This document shows, piece by piece, positions 1 through 10,022 of a stretch of DNA of 64,000 nucleotides (positions within the stretch are counted from its first letter, which is position 1; each line of letters opens with the position of its first letter). The stretch spans positions 62,001 to 126,000 of the forward strand of contig DATMYA010000079.1 in assembly GCA_035561135.1 (NCBI GenBank). The letters are read 5' to 3'. The notes beneath the pieces are model-generated. The model saw nothing but the letters and a program-made list of their open reading frames with translations, made no database searches and was not told where the DNA came from. Position numbers and translations under genes: made by a program. The DNA comes from Clostridia bacterium. Its GTDB lineage: Bacteria; Acidobacteriota; Terriglobia; Terriglobales; Acidobacteriaceae.

Positions 1-3000
1 CCGGGTAGCCGTAATTCATTGCGACCCAAGGTTCCCTGCCGTGTGAAGAATGGCGTCTTACCGTTCGCACCGCCAAGTACAAAAGGCGGTAGAGCAAAAG
101 CATCGGGGTTCAGACGCTGGCCTCCCGGGACGCTTGCATCGTCTATCCATTGGGGCATGCCCGCAACAACATCGGGACGAATTTCCAATGTGGTTCCGTC
201 CAGCCGATACAAAGTGCCGGCGCTCAGATCGAAAGGAGCACCAGTTTGGGCGTACACGGTGGAATCAACGGACCAGCCGTTCGCCAAACTTTTCACGATC
301 AAACCGAGTGGTTCAGGAAGTGCTCCAGTTCTCAACTTCGGTATTTCGTATGTGACGGCTGTGGAGAAGTTGTGCCGCACGTCGAAGTCGGCATTGCCTC
401 GCGTCATACTGCCATTGCTGGCTTCGTCCGAAACAGTATCAAGGGCGTGTGACCAGGTATAGCTCGCCATCATCTGGAGGCCATTCGCTAGACGGCGTTG
501 ATATTGTGCCTGTAGCGAGTTGTAATCCGACGTCGATGCATTCGTCGTGTACATAATCATCCAATAATTCGGATTAGGCCGCGGTCCAAGATTGTTATTG
601 AGCAGGTTATTCAAACGGTGCGTAGTCAGCATGTCGCGCCCTGCCGAGGCTACGTAGGAGAGAGTAAATGTCTGATTATTGCCTAACGACTGCTGAAGCG
701 CCACATTCCATTGCAGCGTATACGGCAGCTTAAGGTCCGGGTTCGTCGCGAAGACATTCGATGCTATCGTTGCCGGGTAAGGCTGGGTCGGCAAAGCCGG
801 AGCCGCCGCCTGTGCAGCCGAGACCGGATACGGTAGGTTTTTCGTATTCAACGATACATTGAATGGATACAGACTAAAACCATTCAACGACTGCCCGCTC
901 CCCAGATCGTAAAAGACGCCGAAACCGCCGCGCAGCACGGTTTCCCGTCCGCTGGCCTGATTCAACTGGTAAGCGACTCCCACCCGTGGCGCAAAGGCAG
1001 TATAGAAAGTTTTATAGAAAGGCGCATCAGGCGGCGCCAAGGTTGCAGTTGAAGTATCGAATCCTGATTCCAGGTTGCCGGTGATGCCGGACAGAATGAG
1101 TGGCTTTATCCCATTCGCATCGCTGGGCGGCGGGTTCAGCTCCCAACGTACTCCATAATCCACGGTTAGACGCCGCGAAGCTCTCCAGGTGTCAGCTAGA
1201 TATAAGGAGAGATTGTCAAAGCGTGGGCGAACTGCTTGCTTCTGAGTGACATTGAGGGAGTACAGTCTTGGTACCCAGCCAGCAACCCCTGTATTCACCA
1301 TTAGGTCCTGGCTGTTAACGGAAGCCATTGAGTAGTACTCTGTGGGGCCGTATGTTGGAGAGAGACGCCGATAGTCAACGCCGAACTTGAGGTGGTGACC
1401 GCCCATAGCATATGACAGGTTATCCACAATGTTTATCTGTCGATTGTATGAGTCATTGAAATCACCCGCCTGAAGAACGGACGTACTGCCACCGGGTATA
1501 TTAATAGTGAATGTACCAAGCCGGGTGCCAGTTCCGGTATTACCGTTTAGAAGGATCGACGGATCTATAGGAACTGCTCCGCCGAAATCGTCCATGGTGC
1601 GGTTGTATTGGCCTCGGCTCCTGGTGTAGTTCATCCTGAGCTCGTTGCTCAGATTGCAGGTCAAGGCGGACGTTGCGCCTAAGGTTAAAGTACGATTCGA
1701 AGCTACGTCGCCCGTCAAAACCATCATCTGACGCTCCAAATTATCGGAGGGCGTCTCTGCGTACCGCCCGAATAGCGTCAGCTTTTCGTTGAACGTATGG
1801 TCGATTCGAAGGCTGAATGCATCCATGCTGCTCGGGTTAGAGTAGGCCGCCAGGAACGGAGCCCAACCTGTAGGCTTTCCATTTAGGACTTTTTCTGGTC
1901 CGGTCGGAAGAGGCCATGCATTCAGGAGTGTCTGAAATGCCGGCGCTGCCTGCTCCCGTAATCTCAATGACGGGACATAACTATTTTCCGTTTCGGGCAA
2001 ACGCAGACGCAGGCCTTCGTAAGAGAAGAAGAAGAAGGTCCTGTCCTTCACAATAGGGCCGCCGAGAGTTCCGCCGAAGTCGTTCATACGAAGTGGCGGC
2101 TTTAAATCCTTATGGAAGTAGTTGCGGGCATCAAGGACATCGTTCCGAAGGTAGTTAAACAAGCTGCCATGAAACGTGTTGGTGCCAGAGCGGGTAACCA
2201 GTTGAACTTGTCCACCCGGTTGCCGTCCAAATTCGGCCGAGTAGGTTGAGGTCTGGATTTTGAACTCTTCCATGGCATCAACCGAAACCATTGTGGCCGT
2301 CGTGCCCAGGGCGCTCATCCCTGGAGTTGCTCCCGACAGTTGCTGTCCGAGAGAGTTCGAGCCCCCGCCCCCGGCAGTGGCAATGAATCCAGCGTTGGCG
2401 CTGACACCATCAACATAGAAGGAGTTGGTGTTGCTCCTCTGTCCATTCACGCTGAACTGGCCGACGCTACCGCCAGCCGCTGTTGTCTGGACAACGCCCG
2501 GCGTAAGCATAACGAGCGATTGGAAGGTGCGTCCGTTCAGCGGAAGGTTGTCGACGAACTGGCGGTCGATAACGCTTGCGACGGTTCCATCCGAAGTATT
2601 GACTGTGATTGCGCTGGCACTAACCGTGACAGACTCGGCCGCTGCGCCTACCCTTAGCTTGATCTGGAGATCGCGGCGATCATTGGCGTTGAGCGTAATG
2701 TCCGGGATATCCACAAGCGCAAATCCTTCACGGAAGGCCTGCAGCTTGTAGTTGCCAGGTTCCAGTTGGGGCAGGATGAAACAGCCCTCTTTGTTCGTAG
2801 TGATCTGACGGCGAACGTTTGTGTTGATATTCGTCAAAGCAATCTTGACGTCCGGAATTGCTGCGCCTGTTTGGTCGACTACAGTACCTGTGATCGTTGC
2901 GGCGGTGCTCTGACCATAGCTCGCCGGGGTGAAGATTAATGTGGCAATAACCAACAGAACAACTATGGTCAGGCCCGAAGCTGAATAATATTGCGGACTT

Positions 3001-3011
3001 CTAGTATTCAT
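1..3011 (-). CDS. Oar-like TonB-dependent receptor, 3' end outside window
   Basis: Outer-membrane receptor/porin of the very long Acidobacteria type, probably importing glycan fragments. The frame is open from an ATG at 3011 to the window edge, about 1003 residues. Residues 1-33 form a signal peptide ending near ASYGQ. Residues about 38-115 are a carboxypeptidase-regulatory (CnaB-like) beta-sandwich with the pattern GTVVDQTGAAIPDV and LEPGNYKLQAF. A plug and a long beta-barrel follow. The last visible residues include QGTLGRNELRLPG, matching the conserved GTLGRN-type motif near the C-terminus of this family, so only a short tail should be missing. It lies 59 bp downstream of the anti-sigma gene on the same strand, so it is the likely target of that sigma system. 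No TonB box was identified and the substrate is unknown. Confidence 0.9.
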   Translation of the reverse strand, partial: MNTRSPQYYSASGLTIVVLLVIATLIFTPASYGQSTAATITGTVVDQTGAAIPDVKIALTNINTNVRRQITTNKEGCFILPQLEPGNYKLQAFREGFALVDIPDITLNANDRRDLQIKLRVGAAAESVTVSASAITVNTSDGTVASVIDRQFVDNLPLNGRTFQSLVMLTPGVVQTTAAGGSVGQFSVNGQRSNTNSFYVDGVSANAGFIATAGGGGSNSLGQQLSGATPGMSALGTTATMVSVDAMEEFKIQTSTYSAEFGRQPGGQVQLVTRSGTNTFHGSLFNYLRNDVLDARNYFHKDLKPPLRMNDFGGTLGGPIVKDRTFFFFSYEGLRLRLPETENSYVPSLRLREQAAPAFQTLLNAWPLPTGPEKVLNGKPTGWAPFLAAYSNPSSMDAFSLRIDHTFNEKLTLFGRYAETPSDNLERQMMVLTGDVASNRTLTLGATSALTCNLSNELRMNYTRSRGQYNRTMDDFGGAVPIDPSILLNGNTGTGTRLGTFTINIPGGSTSVLQAGDFNDSYNRQINIVDNLSYAMGGHHLKFGVDYRRLSPTYGPTEYYSMASVNSQDLMVNTGVAGWVPRLYSLNVTQKQAVRPRFDNLSLYLADTWRASRRLTVDYGVRWELNPPPSDANGIKPLILSGITGNLESGFDTSTATLAPPDAPFYKTFYTAFAPRVGVAYQLNQASGRETVLRGGFGVFYDLGSGQSLNGFSLYPFNVSLNTKNLPYPVSAAQAAAPALPTQPYPATIASNVFATNPDLKLPYTLQWNVALQQSLGNNQTFTLSYVASAGRDMLTTHRLNNLLNNNLGPRPNPNYWMIMYTTNASTSDYNSLQAQYQRRLANGLQMMASYTWSHALDTVSDEASNGSMTRGNADFDVRHNFSTAVTYEIPKLRTGALPEPLGLIVKSLANGWSVDSTVYAQTGAPFDLSAGTLYRLDGTTLEIRPDVVAGMPQWIDDASVPGGQRLNPDAFALPPFVLGGANGKTPFFTRQGTLGRNELRLP

Positions 3012-3070
3012 CGCAGACTGCCCCCCTTTGTAATTGGGTCTGCAACAACAATTCCATGTGACTTCTGTAC

Positions 3071-4969
3071 TCATGGTTGAACTTCATTCAGTATGTTTTC
3101 TGTAAGTTGTTCCACCAGTTTCAGCGACTCCCATACTTGAGGAGATCTCAATCGTGCGGAGGCCCCCTCTGAGGACGAACTCAAAGCCTGCCAGATCACA
3201 CTGTCAGCATCGGCGGCAAGCTTCGAAATCAGGAAGACCTCATCCCTGAGATCCGTTGGCAGTGGTGGTTCGGAATTACTGGAGGTAGGATTAAAGAAAA
3301 TCGGCATGAAGCTTTCTCTCACAGCTCGGATTTCGCGCTGCGTTCGTTCGGCATGCCTCCTCACGAGCGCTTGCCATTGCCGGCGTGATGTCGGCCTCAT
3401 AGAGTTGAATTCCGGCACGGAAAGCGATTCAACGATTTGTCGTAGCGCAAGGGCTTCGAGTTGAGCTTCGGCGAGGTGGTTATACGCGTCGTAGGAGAAC
3501 CGATGAACTTCGTCTTCAAGTTGCTTCCCTGACCACCGACCGGTTTGAGCCAGGTAATGGCGGATATCCGGGTTACCATTCTGCGCGTCAGCCGTGACCT
3601 CCACCTCTTGCACGTGAAGCCTCGTAGATGGAGCCCTAAGCTGTTGCTCTTCAGCTTCTGCTGCAGAGCGAATGGCCAGTCGCACTGCCGGACTTGGAGC
3701 CAGCGGAGCGAGCGCGCTTACTACTTCTTGCTTGCGCTCCTCCGTATCCACCACACCTTCCACCAGCAGTGTCCCTGGTATCTCCTGGCTAATTGTGAGT
3801 TGGTTCCCTACCAGGGCATTTACTTGGTCAAGACGTTCCAGCACACTGACTTCAAGCTCTGCAGTGCTGTGCGCGAGCGATGGCTCCAGACGAGCAAGCT
3901 TGGTAGGCGCCGATGACGGAACCAGGCCAGAATCGACATCGAAGACATTCGCTGCCACGTTGTCCACCGACTTCCGCTCAAACTCAGCTTCCACGAAGTG
4001 GTAAACCTCTGACTTGCCGCCCTGCTCGACTTGTAATGTCTGCTCAATCGCGTGTAGGTCTGAACGCCGGAGAGTCAAACTTGCATACTGCAAATTGCCG
4101 GGCCGGCTATTTTCGAATTCGAGAACGTAGACTCCGGGTTTCTCCTCGACGGTAACGTTTTCGAGGTGACCGGCTGCATGGGCAAATGTTTCCGCTGAAG
4201 GCGCAAATCGCCAAATGGCATCGTCGGTCAAGCTCAACTGCGGAGTTGATGGTGTTGAACGCAGTTTTGCGTTTTGATAAACAGCATGCGATCCGTCAGA
4301 GTTGGTCCATTCTCCGGCAACAAGAGCGCCGTTGGCTCCGTAAACGCGGTGGGCCACTTTTTTGCTGCCGGCTTGCCAAATATCAATTCTCCGGCGCGCT
4401 ATCAAATCGCCGGTTGCAGCCACGCGCTGTTCCATATTGACGACGCGGTGCAGAACCTTGCCCGGCTGCTCAATGGCCGCACGCTCATCGAGGCTAGCGT
4501 TTCTCAGCAGGGCCATAGCCGAAACTGGCTGCGGGGGAGGCACCAGGAGTGCGGCTGCAATCAGAACAACGGTAAGCAAACCGGCAGCGATGGCGTGTTT
4601 GCGAATCGTCAGCCATTGCGCAGCGACTTCGAAGGGATCAAGAAGTCGACGAAGTTTCTGCAACGGAGAGTCATGTGAGGTGGTGGACTGGAGCTGCCTC
4701 TCAAGCTGGTTCAGTTTGAGTTCAAAACCGCTCCAGTCCTGCGGTGGCGGCTGGAGTTCTTCGGAATACGCAGATTGCTGAAAGTCGAAGTAAGCGGCAA
4801 TAGCGTCTTGGAACTTGGCACAATCTCGCCGGCATTCCCAGCAAAGGTCCAGATGCGTCTGGACGCTGCGCACCTCAGTCGGCGCAAGCAGGCCGTCCAG
4901 AAAGCGGACTAGGACCTCGGGGGAGGGATGCTGGCTGTCAGCAGATGCGGTATAGCTTCGGCTAAACAT
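3071..4969 (-). CDS. Large zinc-finger anti-sigma factor (membrane anchored)
   Basis: Predicted to hold the adjacent ECF sigma factor inactive. The N-terminus carries an exact ZAS motif HxxxCxxC (H39, C43, C46), the zinc-binding anti-sigma signature. One membrane helix spans about 125-145, followed by a proline-rich step and a periplasmic part of nearly 490 residues. That part looks like an outer-membrane-lipoprotein-type beta domain (about 150-370), then a BON-like stretch around 390-440 (inference), then a helical C-terminus. At 632 residues it is far longer than classic anti-sigma factors (about 100-250), so the periplasmic part probably senses a signal. Its start overlaps the sigma stop by 8 bp, indicating translational coupling. 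The sensed ligand cannot be told from sequence. Confidence 0.82.
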   Translation of the reverse strand: MFSRSYTASADSQHPSPEVLVRFLDGLLAPTEVRSVQTHLDLCWECRRDCAKFQDAIAAYFDFQQSAYSEELQPPPQDWSGFELKLNQLERQLQSTTSHDSPLQKLRRLLDPFEVAAQWLTIRKHAIAAGLLTVVLIAAALLVPPPQPVSAMALLRNASLDERAAIEQPGKVLHRVVNMEQRVAATGDLIARRRIDIWQAGSKKVAHRVYGANGALVAGEWTNSDGSHAVYQNAKLRSTPSTPQLSLTDDAIWRFAPSAETFAHAAGHLENVTVEEKPGVYVLEFENSRPGNLQYASLTLRRSDLHAIEQTLQVEQGGKSEVYHFVEAEFERKSVDNVAANVFDVDSGLVPSSAPTKLARLEPSLAHSTAELEVSVLERLDQVNALVGNQLTISQEIPGTLLVEGVVDTEERKQEVVSALAPLAPSPAVRLAIRSAAEAEEQQLRAPSTRLHVQEVEVTADAQNGNPDIRHYLAQTGRWSGKQLEDEVHRFSYDAYNHLAEAQLEALALRQIVESLSVPEFNSMRPTSRRQWQALVRRHAERTQREIRAVRESFMPIFFNPTSSNSEPPLPTDLRDEVFLISKLAADADSVIWQALSSSSEGASARLRSPQVWESLKLVEQLTENILNEVQP

Positions 4970-5552
4970 TTAGCTTTGCCTTTACCTTTCCTAGTCCGCG
5001 GTGAACATGTGCCGCAACAGCCTCGATACTCAAGGCCATCACTTCTCCCACCTGACGGTAGGACAACCCTTTTGCCCTTAAATAAAGCACCTGTTGCTCC
5101 TGATCGCTCAGGCGCTTGAGGACGCTGCAGACCAATTCGTACCGTTCCTTTTGCAGAAGATTTTGCTCGGGCGTGGGAGAAGGGTCACGCCGAAATTCAA
5201 GCACCTTGTCCCAGGTTGGCGGATCGATTGCTGCTATGAATCGTCCTGTCCGCTTTTTGTCCAGCGCCAGGTTACGAGCAACGTGGAATAGCCAAACACG
5301 AGCGTTATCGATGGACTTGCGCTTGTGCAACTGCTGGTATAGGCGAAGAAAACATTCCTGGGTTAGTTCTTCTGCTTCAGCGGGATTCCCGAGAATTAGG
5401 AGCAAGTATTGATAAACACGCCCACGCAGTGTTTGAAACAAATCGGACACAGTGTTCCTGATATCGTCCACAGGGTCCAAATTTGCCGCGACCGGCCACG
5501 ATGGGGCCAGCGTACCATCTTCGTTAACTATGTCGGCGTGGGGTTGCAACAC
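4962..5552 (-). CDS. ECF-family RNA polymerase sigma factor
   Basis: 196-residue sigma-70 family protein with only regions 2 and 4. Region 2 is about residues 35-105, with the core-binding AEELTQECFLRLYQ and DNA-melting ARVWLFHVARNLALDKKR segments. Region 4 is about 135-192, with the HTH GLSYRQVGEVMALSIEAVAAHVHRG written in two halves: GLSYRQVGEVMAL and SIEAVAAHVHRG. It overlaps the anti-sigma gene by 8 bp and is the first gene of the sigma/anti-sigma/receptor group. The regulon probably includes the downstream receptor (inference). The start at 5552 gives a 30-residue leader before region 2; a shorter start is possible but no better ATG is evident. Confidence 0.9.
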   Translation of the reverse strand: MLQPHADIVNEDGTLAPSWPVAANLDPVDDIRNTVSDLFQTLRGRVYQYLLLILGNPAEAEELTQECFLRLYQQLHKRKSIDNARVWLFHVARNLALDKKRTGRFIAAIDPPTWDKVLEFRRDPSPTPEQNLLQKERYELVCSVLKRLSDQEQQVLYLRAKGLSYRQVGEVMALSIEAVAAHVHRGLGKVKAKLNV

Positions 5553-5865
5553 TGATACTCATCCAGTCTTCGATGGGCACGCTACTAACGGCTGCTCTGC
5601 CTTCATCTTAAAGACGAATGAGTCCGGAAGTTCATACAATTTTTTTGTAGTGCACCTGTGGTCGCGTTAAATGGGGCGAATCGAGAGCGTGGGCTGCGGA
5701 TTCTTCACCTGCGCCAAGGAGCCAACTCCAAAATGTCGATTGCGTCTTCAAGATTGCGTCCCACTTCTCGCACGCGTTGGAGACTTCGCAAATGCAGCGA
5801 ACTCAAAATCCTGTCGACCAAAATCGGTCGGCCCTGCGCTTTCTCAGAGGGTACTGGCTTAGAAA
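5553..5865. other. Intergenic region, no gene seen
   Basis: 313 bp between the leftward sigma factor gene and the 3' end of the leftward beta-propeller gene. Only short plus-strand frames without ribosome-binding sites or recognisable protein sequence occur. A T-rich tract lies at 5640-5648. The sigma promoter should be here, but no clear -35/-10 pair was found. Confidence 0.5.
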
Positions 5866-6879
5866 CTACTTCGCCGGTGCGTACACAAAGACCGTAAATG
5901 TTTCCGGCTTTATGCTCGGGCGCTTTTGTCCTTCTGCCTGCGGACCGAAATCGGCGGTCGCTAAATAGATTTTGTGAGACTTGGGATCGAGCGCCATCGT
6001 CCGGGCGCCACGTGCAGTCGGAACGTTTCCCGCGACTTCGTACTTTCCATCCTGCGTCTGGCGGACAATCGTCAGTGTTCCTTCACCATTAGACGCGAAC
6101 GCTAGCTTCAGGACCGGATCGAATGCCGCAGCGTCCGTTCCATCGCCGATCGGAAGTGCAGCGATCTGCTTCCTGCTTTTTACATCGACGACAACCATCT
6201 GCTTGTTTCCACAAACAGCAAAGAGGTGACCAAGCGTTGGGTCGAGTGCGAGTCCCGAAGGCTCGTCGCACCCGGTCAGTTTCCAGCGCTGCGCGGCCTT
6301 CCAAGTCTTCGTATCAACTGATGCGATCTCGCCTGTGTCCTCAACATTGATGTACACGCGGCCCGCATCAGCGGCGGCGAACTCCAACTTCCCTCCGAGA
6401 GGAACGGTGGCGATTACTTTTAACGTTGCAGGATCTATCGCCATCAAGTCTTTGCTGCGGCCATTCATTACGATGATGTGTTTCGAATTGGGGTCGTAGA
6501 TGATGGCGTCGGGGTTCTCGCCAACCTTGATCTCGGCTTGCGGCTTGAGCGTTAGGGAATCGAACACCGTAACCGTTCCGGCGCGGCCGTTGGTACTGAA
6601 GCCCAGATGCTTCTCCGGAACCAGTGCGACGCCATGTGCGCCGGATGCGGGAATCTCGCCAACCTTTTTCCCTGCTCCCAGATCGATCGCTTCGATGTTG
6701 TTGCTGTGGGCAATGAAGAGCCGGTTGCCGGCTGGGTCTAGCGTCAGGTAGTCCCAGCCACCTTCGCCGCCAATCGTCCACTTGGCAACTTGTTCATAGA
6801 GCGGCTTGGAATCTTGCGCCGCAAGGGAGAGTGCGGAAAGCGAGAGCACGAGGAGTGCGAACAGTTTTCTCATTTTCAT
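5866..6879 (-). CDS. Secreted YncE-like beta-propeller protein
   Basis: 337 residues with a signal peptide (about 1-21, cleavage after LSLAAQ) and then repeated blade motifs typical of YncE/surface-layer-type seven-bladed propellers: D-P-x-x-x-R-L-F-I-A-H near 50, followed by recurring I-D-x-x-T-x-K-V or V-D-x-K-S-x-K-Q units and L-A-F-A-S-N-G-E-G near 255. Such proteins often bind ligands or other proteins in the periplasm; no enzymatic residues are evident. The start ATG overlaps the stop of the RND pump gene by 4 bp, so it is the last gene of the efflux operon and translationally coupled to the pump. Its role in efflux is not established. Confidence 0.8.
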   Translation of the reverse strand: MKMRKLFALLVLSLSALSLAAQDSKPLYEQVAKWTIGGEGGWDYLTLDPAGNRLFIAHSNNIEAIDLGAGKKVGEIPASGAHGVALVPEKHLGFSTNGRAGTVTVFDSLTLKPQAEIKVGENPDAIIYDPNSKHIIVMNGRSKDLMAIDPATLKVIATVPLGGKLEFAAADAGRVYINVEDTGEIASVDTKTWKAAQRWKLTGCDEPSGLALDPTLGHLFAVCGNKQMVVVDVKSRKQIAALPIGDGTDAAAFDPVLKLAFASNGEGTLTIVRQTQDGKYEVAGNVPTARGARTMALDPKSHKIYLATADFGPQAEGQKRPSIKPETFTVFVYAPAK

Positions 6880-9800
6880 TTCCCTTCTGGGTGGCTGAGA
6901 TAGTAGTGAACTGTTGGCGTGATGATGAGCGAAAGCACCATGGAGATGGCGATCCCGCCAATTACGGCAATCGCTAGCGGTTGCAGCATTTGCGAGCCTG
7001 CACCGAGGGCGAGAGCGAGCGGAAGCATACCGGCAGCTGCCGCCATTGCCGTCATCACGATCGGGCGAAGGCGACGGCGGCCGGCAAGGATCATCGCTTC
7101 ACGCGGAGCCATGCCATCACGTCGAAACTTCTGATCGGCATCGAGCAGGAGGATACCGTTCTTGGCGACGATGCCGATGACCATGATCAGCCCCATGAAA
7201 GATGCGATGTTGAATGTCGTGCGCGTGACGAGCAACGCAAGGAACACGCCTGCCGTAGACAGTAGCGCCGAGGAGAGGATTGCGATTGGAGCTGCGAATG
7301 TCCGGAACTCAAACAGCAATACGATAAACACGAGCACGACCGCGAGTAGCAGGACGAGCATGAGGTCGCGAAACGACTTCTGCTGTTCCTCGTACTTGCC
7401 CCCATATTGAATGCGAATCGATGGCGGCACTTTCAGGTCAGTGACAGTCTTCTGCACCGCTGCGATGGCGCTGCCCAAGTCTCGGCCCTCGAGACGCGCC
7501 GTAACCGAAACGGCGCGCTGCAGATTCTCCCTGCGGATCTCCGTCTGCCCTGGAAGTTCTGCAACAGTTGCTAGCGAACCCAGTGTTGCGGTACGTCCAC
7601 TGGCGCTGACGAGCAGCGTGTTCTTCAACGCATCCAGCGATGAACGGTTTGCGTCTGGGAAGCGGACGCGGATGGTGTAGGCGCGATCATTGGCGATAAC
7701 TGGCGTGGCTGCGGGTTCGCCCTCCAGCAGCGCAGTGGCGTCTGTGGCAACCTCTTCGGGGGTGAAGCCGGCGCGAGAAGCGATAAGCGGATCGACGGTG
7801 AAGGTGGTCGCAGGCCCACTGATCGTATTTTCGATCCCGTTGCGCAGATCCACCACTCCGGGGACCTTGCTGACGGCGTCGCCAACCTTTGGCGCCCACT
7901 CGAGTAACTGTGCTCCATCGTTAGAAAACATCTTGATAAACACGTCCTCGGGTTCGTTGGAAAGATCCCCAATCATGTCCTGTAGAACTTCCACGAACTC
8001 CACGTCGATCCTCGGCTCTTCTCGGGCAATCCTGGCGCGCAGTTCAGAAACGATCTCCTCGGTATCGCGGTTGCGATCGAGCTTCAGCTTCACCGCAATG
8101 TCGCCACGATTCACCTCTGTCACGGCCGCCAGACCCAACTCAAGTCCGGTGCGTCGAGATGCTCCCTGAACCTCGGGTATATCCCGGATCATCTGCTCGA
8201 TGTGGCCAACAACGCGATTCGTCTCGGCCAACGAGGTGCCCGCTGGCGTGAGATAGTCGACGATGAACCCGCCCTCATCCATTGGAGGCAGAAGGTCCGT
8301 ACCGAGCGCCTTGTAGCCAAAGAAGGAGGCAACGATAAGCACACCGGCAAAGAGCGCCATCCAGCGAGGGCGTTCCAACGTGAATCGCAGCGATCTTTCG
8401 TAGAAATCGAGCATCCGGCGGTAATTGCGTGACAAGGACGCTTCTTCTGCAGATTCGATCTGCGCTTTGGTTAGCAGCCGGGTAGATGAATTCGCGGCTC
8501 GTCGCCCGATGAAGTACTGGCTGAGCGTTGGCGTCCAGGTAAGCGCCAGCACGAGGGACGTGAGCAGCGAGACTGACACCGTGATTGCCAATGCCCGGAA
8601 GAACAATCCTGTAACGCCGGTGATCGCAATGAGCGGCAAGAAGACGACGATCGGCGTAATCGTCGAGCCTACCAAGGGAACACTGATTTCGGACAGCGCG
8701 CTGCGAATAGCCTCGAGACGGCCCTGCCCGGCGTCTCGGTGAAGAGCGACATTTTCCACGACAACGATGGCGTCATCGATGACGAGCCCTACCGCCGCTG
8801 CGAGTCCGCCAAGCGTCATCAGATTGAAGCTCTGACCCAGGAGTTTCAACGCGATGAAGGTAATGAGCACCGTGACGGGGATGACCATCCCCGCAACGAT
8901 CGAAGTTCCCCAGTCCCGCAGGAAAAGCACCATGATGAGCGAGGCCAGCACGATCCCGATGAGAATGGCATCGCGAACGCTCTTGATGGATTCCGTGACA
9001 ATTTCTGACTGATCGTAGAAGGGCTGAAGCTGGATACCGCGCGGCAAAGACTGTCGAATTCGTTCGATTTCGGCGTGTACGGCATTCGCCACATCCACAG
9101 TATTGCTGTCGGGCTGCCGTATCACGTTGAGCAGCACGGCAGGTTTTCCGTTCGCCGTGACGGCCGTGTAGAGCGGTTTGATACTGCGCTCGACTGATGC
9201 GACATCTCCGATTCGCACCGGCACGCCAGCGGGCGTTACCTTGACCACAACTTTGGCGAGCTGTTCAGGATCGCGCACCTGGCCGTTGATCAACGTCAGG
9301 TAAAGCTGGTGGTTTTGTTCGATCAGGCCAGGCGAGTCGATCAGGTTCGTCCGTCGCACCGCATCCAGCAAATCACTAACAGTGATACTGGCAGCCAGTA
9401 GCTTCGCCGGACTGGGTGTAATGTGAAATTCCGGCTGCTGGCCTCCTTGCACAACCACGCTTGCCACTCCGTTCAGGCGGTTGAGACGCGGCTTCAGGTC
9501 GTAGTTGGCAGTCTCCCAGAGTTGCGTTTGCGGAACACTATCGGATGTCAGGCTATAGCCGAGAATCGGAAAGCTGGCGAAGGTCAATCGATGAGTCTGG
9601 ATCGTTGCCGTTGCCGGAAGCTCGGCACGAACACCTGCAAGTGCGGCGTCAACGTGCTGCAACGTTTCGACCATGTCGGTTCGCCAATCGAAGAACAGGT
9701 CTATTTCAGCATCGCCCCTACTCGTGATGGATCGGACAGACTGGAGGCCCGGGACGCTGTTGACGGATTCCTCGATGGGGCGCGTGATCGTTACCATCAT

Positions 9801-10019
9801 TTGGTCGATCGGCATCACGCCGTTATCAACACCGATCACCACGCGCGGGAAATCAGTCTGGGGGAATACGGAGATCGGGATTGTGAAGGCCACGTAGCTT
9901 CCGGCCACGGCGAGCACTACGGTGAGGAAGATGATCGATTTCGCGAACCGCGTGTACCAGTAGCGCTCGTCGCCCGGGCTGGAAGCGCGAATGCGATGCA
10001 GGAGATCGGGTATCGACAT
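6876..10019 (-). CDS. RND efflux pump inner-membrane subunit, HAE1-like
   Basis: 1047-residue AcrB/MexB/CusA superfamily transporter, normal length. Transmembrane helix 1 is at about 30-50, then the first large periplasmic loop, helices 2-6 around 345-560, the second loop, and helices 7-12 at the C-terminus. TM4 contains GLVIDDAIVVVENV with two adjacent aspartates, the proton-relay signature of hydrophobe/drug pumps (HAE1) rather than the single Asp of metal pumps (HME). It is encoded 3 bp after the membrane fusion protein and overlaps the beta-propeller gene by 4 bp. Together with the TolC-like protein and the fusion protein it forms a tripartite efflux system under an adjacent two-component system. 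The substrate cannot be predicted. Confidence 0.93.
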   Translation of the reverse strand: MSIPDLLHRIRASSPGDERYWYTRFAKSIIFLTVVLAVAGSYVAFTIPISVFPQTDFPRVVIGVDNGVMPIDQMMVTITRPIEESVNSVPGLQSVRSITSRGDAEIDLFFDWRTDMVETLQHVDAALAGVRAELPATATIQTHRLTFASFPILGYSLTSDSVPQTQLWETANYDLKPRLNRLNGVASVVVQGGQQPEFHITPSPAKLLAASITVSDLLDAVRRTNLIDSPGLIEQNHQLYLTLINGQVRDPEQLAKVVVKVTPAGVPVRIGDVASVERSIKPLYTAVTANGKPAVLLNVIRQPDSNTVDVANAVHAEIERIRQSLPRGIQLQPFYDQSEIVTESIKSVRDAILIGIVLASLIMVLFLRDWGTSIVAGMVIPVTVLITFIALKLLGQSFNLMTLGGLAAAVGLVIDDAIVVVENVALHRDAGQGRLEAIRSALSEISVPLVGSTITPIVVFLPLIAITGVTGLFFRALAITVSVSLLTSLVLALTWTPTLSQYFIGRRAANSSTRLLTKAQIESAEEASLSRNYRRMLDFYERSLRFTLERPRWMALFAGVLIVASFFGYKALGTDLLPPMDEGGFIVDYLTPAGTSLAETNRVVGHIEQMIRDIPEVQGASRRTGLELGLAAVTEVNRGDIAVKLKLDRNRDTEEIVSELRARIAREEPRIDVEFVEVLQDMIGDLSNEPEDVFIKMFSNDGAQLLEWAPKVGDAVSKVPGVVDLRNGIENTISGPATTFTVDPLIASRAGFTPEEVATDATALLEGEPAATPVIANDRAYTIRVRFPDANRSSLDALKNTLLVSASGRTATLGSLATVAELPGQTEIRRENLQRAVSVTARLEGRDLGSAIAAVQKTVTDLKVPPSIRIQYGGKYEEQQKSFRDLMLVLLLAVVLVFIVLLFEFRTFAAPIAILSSALLSTAGVFLALLVTRTTFNIASFMGLIMVIGIVAKNGILLLDADQKFRRDGMAPREAMILAGRRRLRPIVMTAMAAAAGMLPLALALGAGSQMLQPLAIAVIGGIAISMVLSLIITPTVHYYLSHPEGK

Positions 10020-10022
10020 CGC

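Noticed and set aside
5658..5897. Small plus-strand genes in the sigma/propeller gap
   Set aside because: No ribosome-binding site, no homology-like pattern and overlap with the propeller 3' end.
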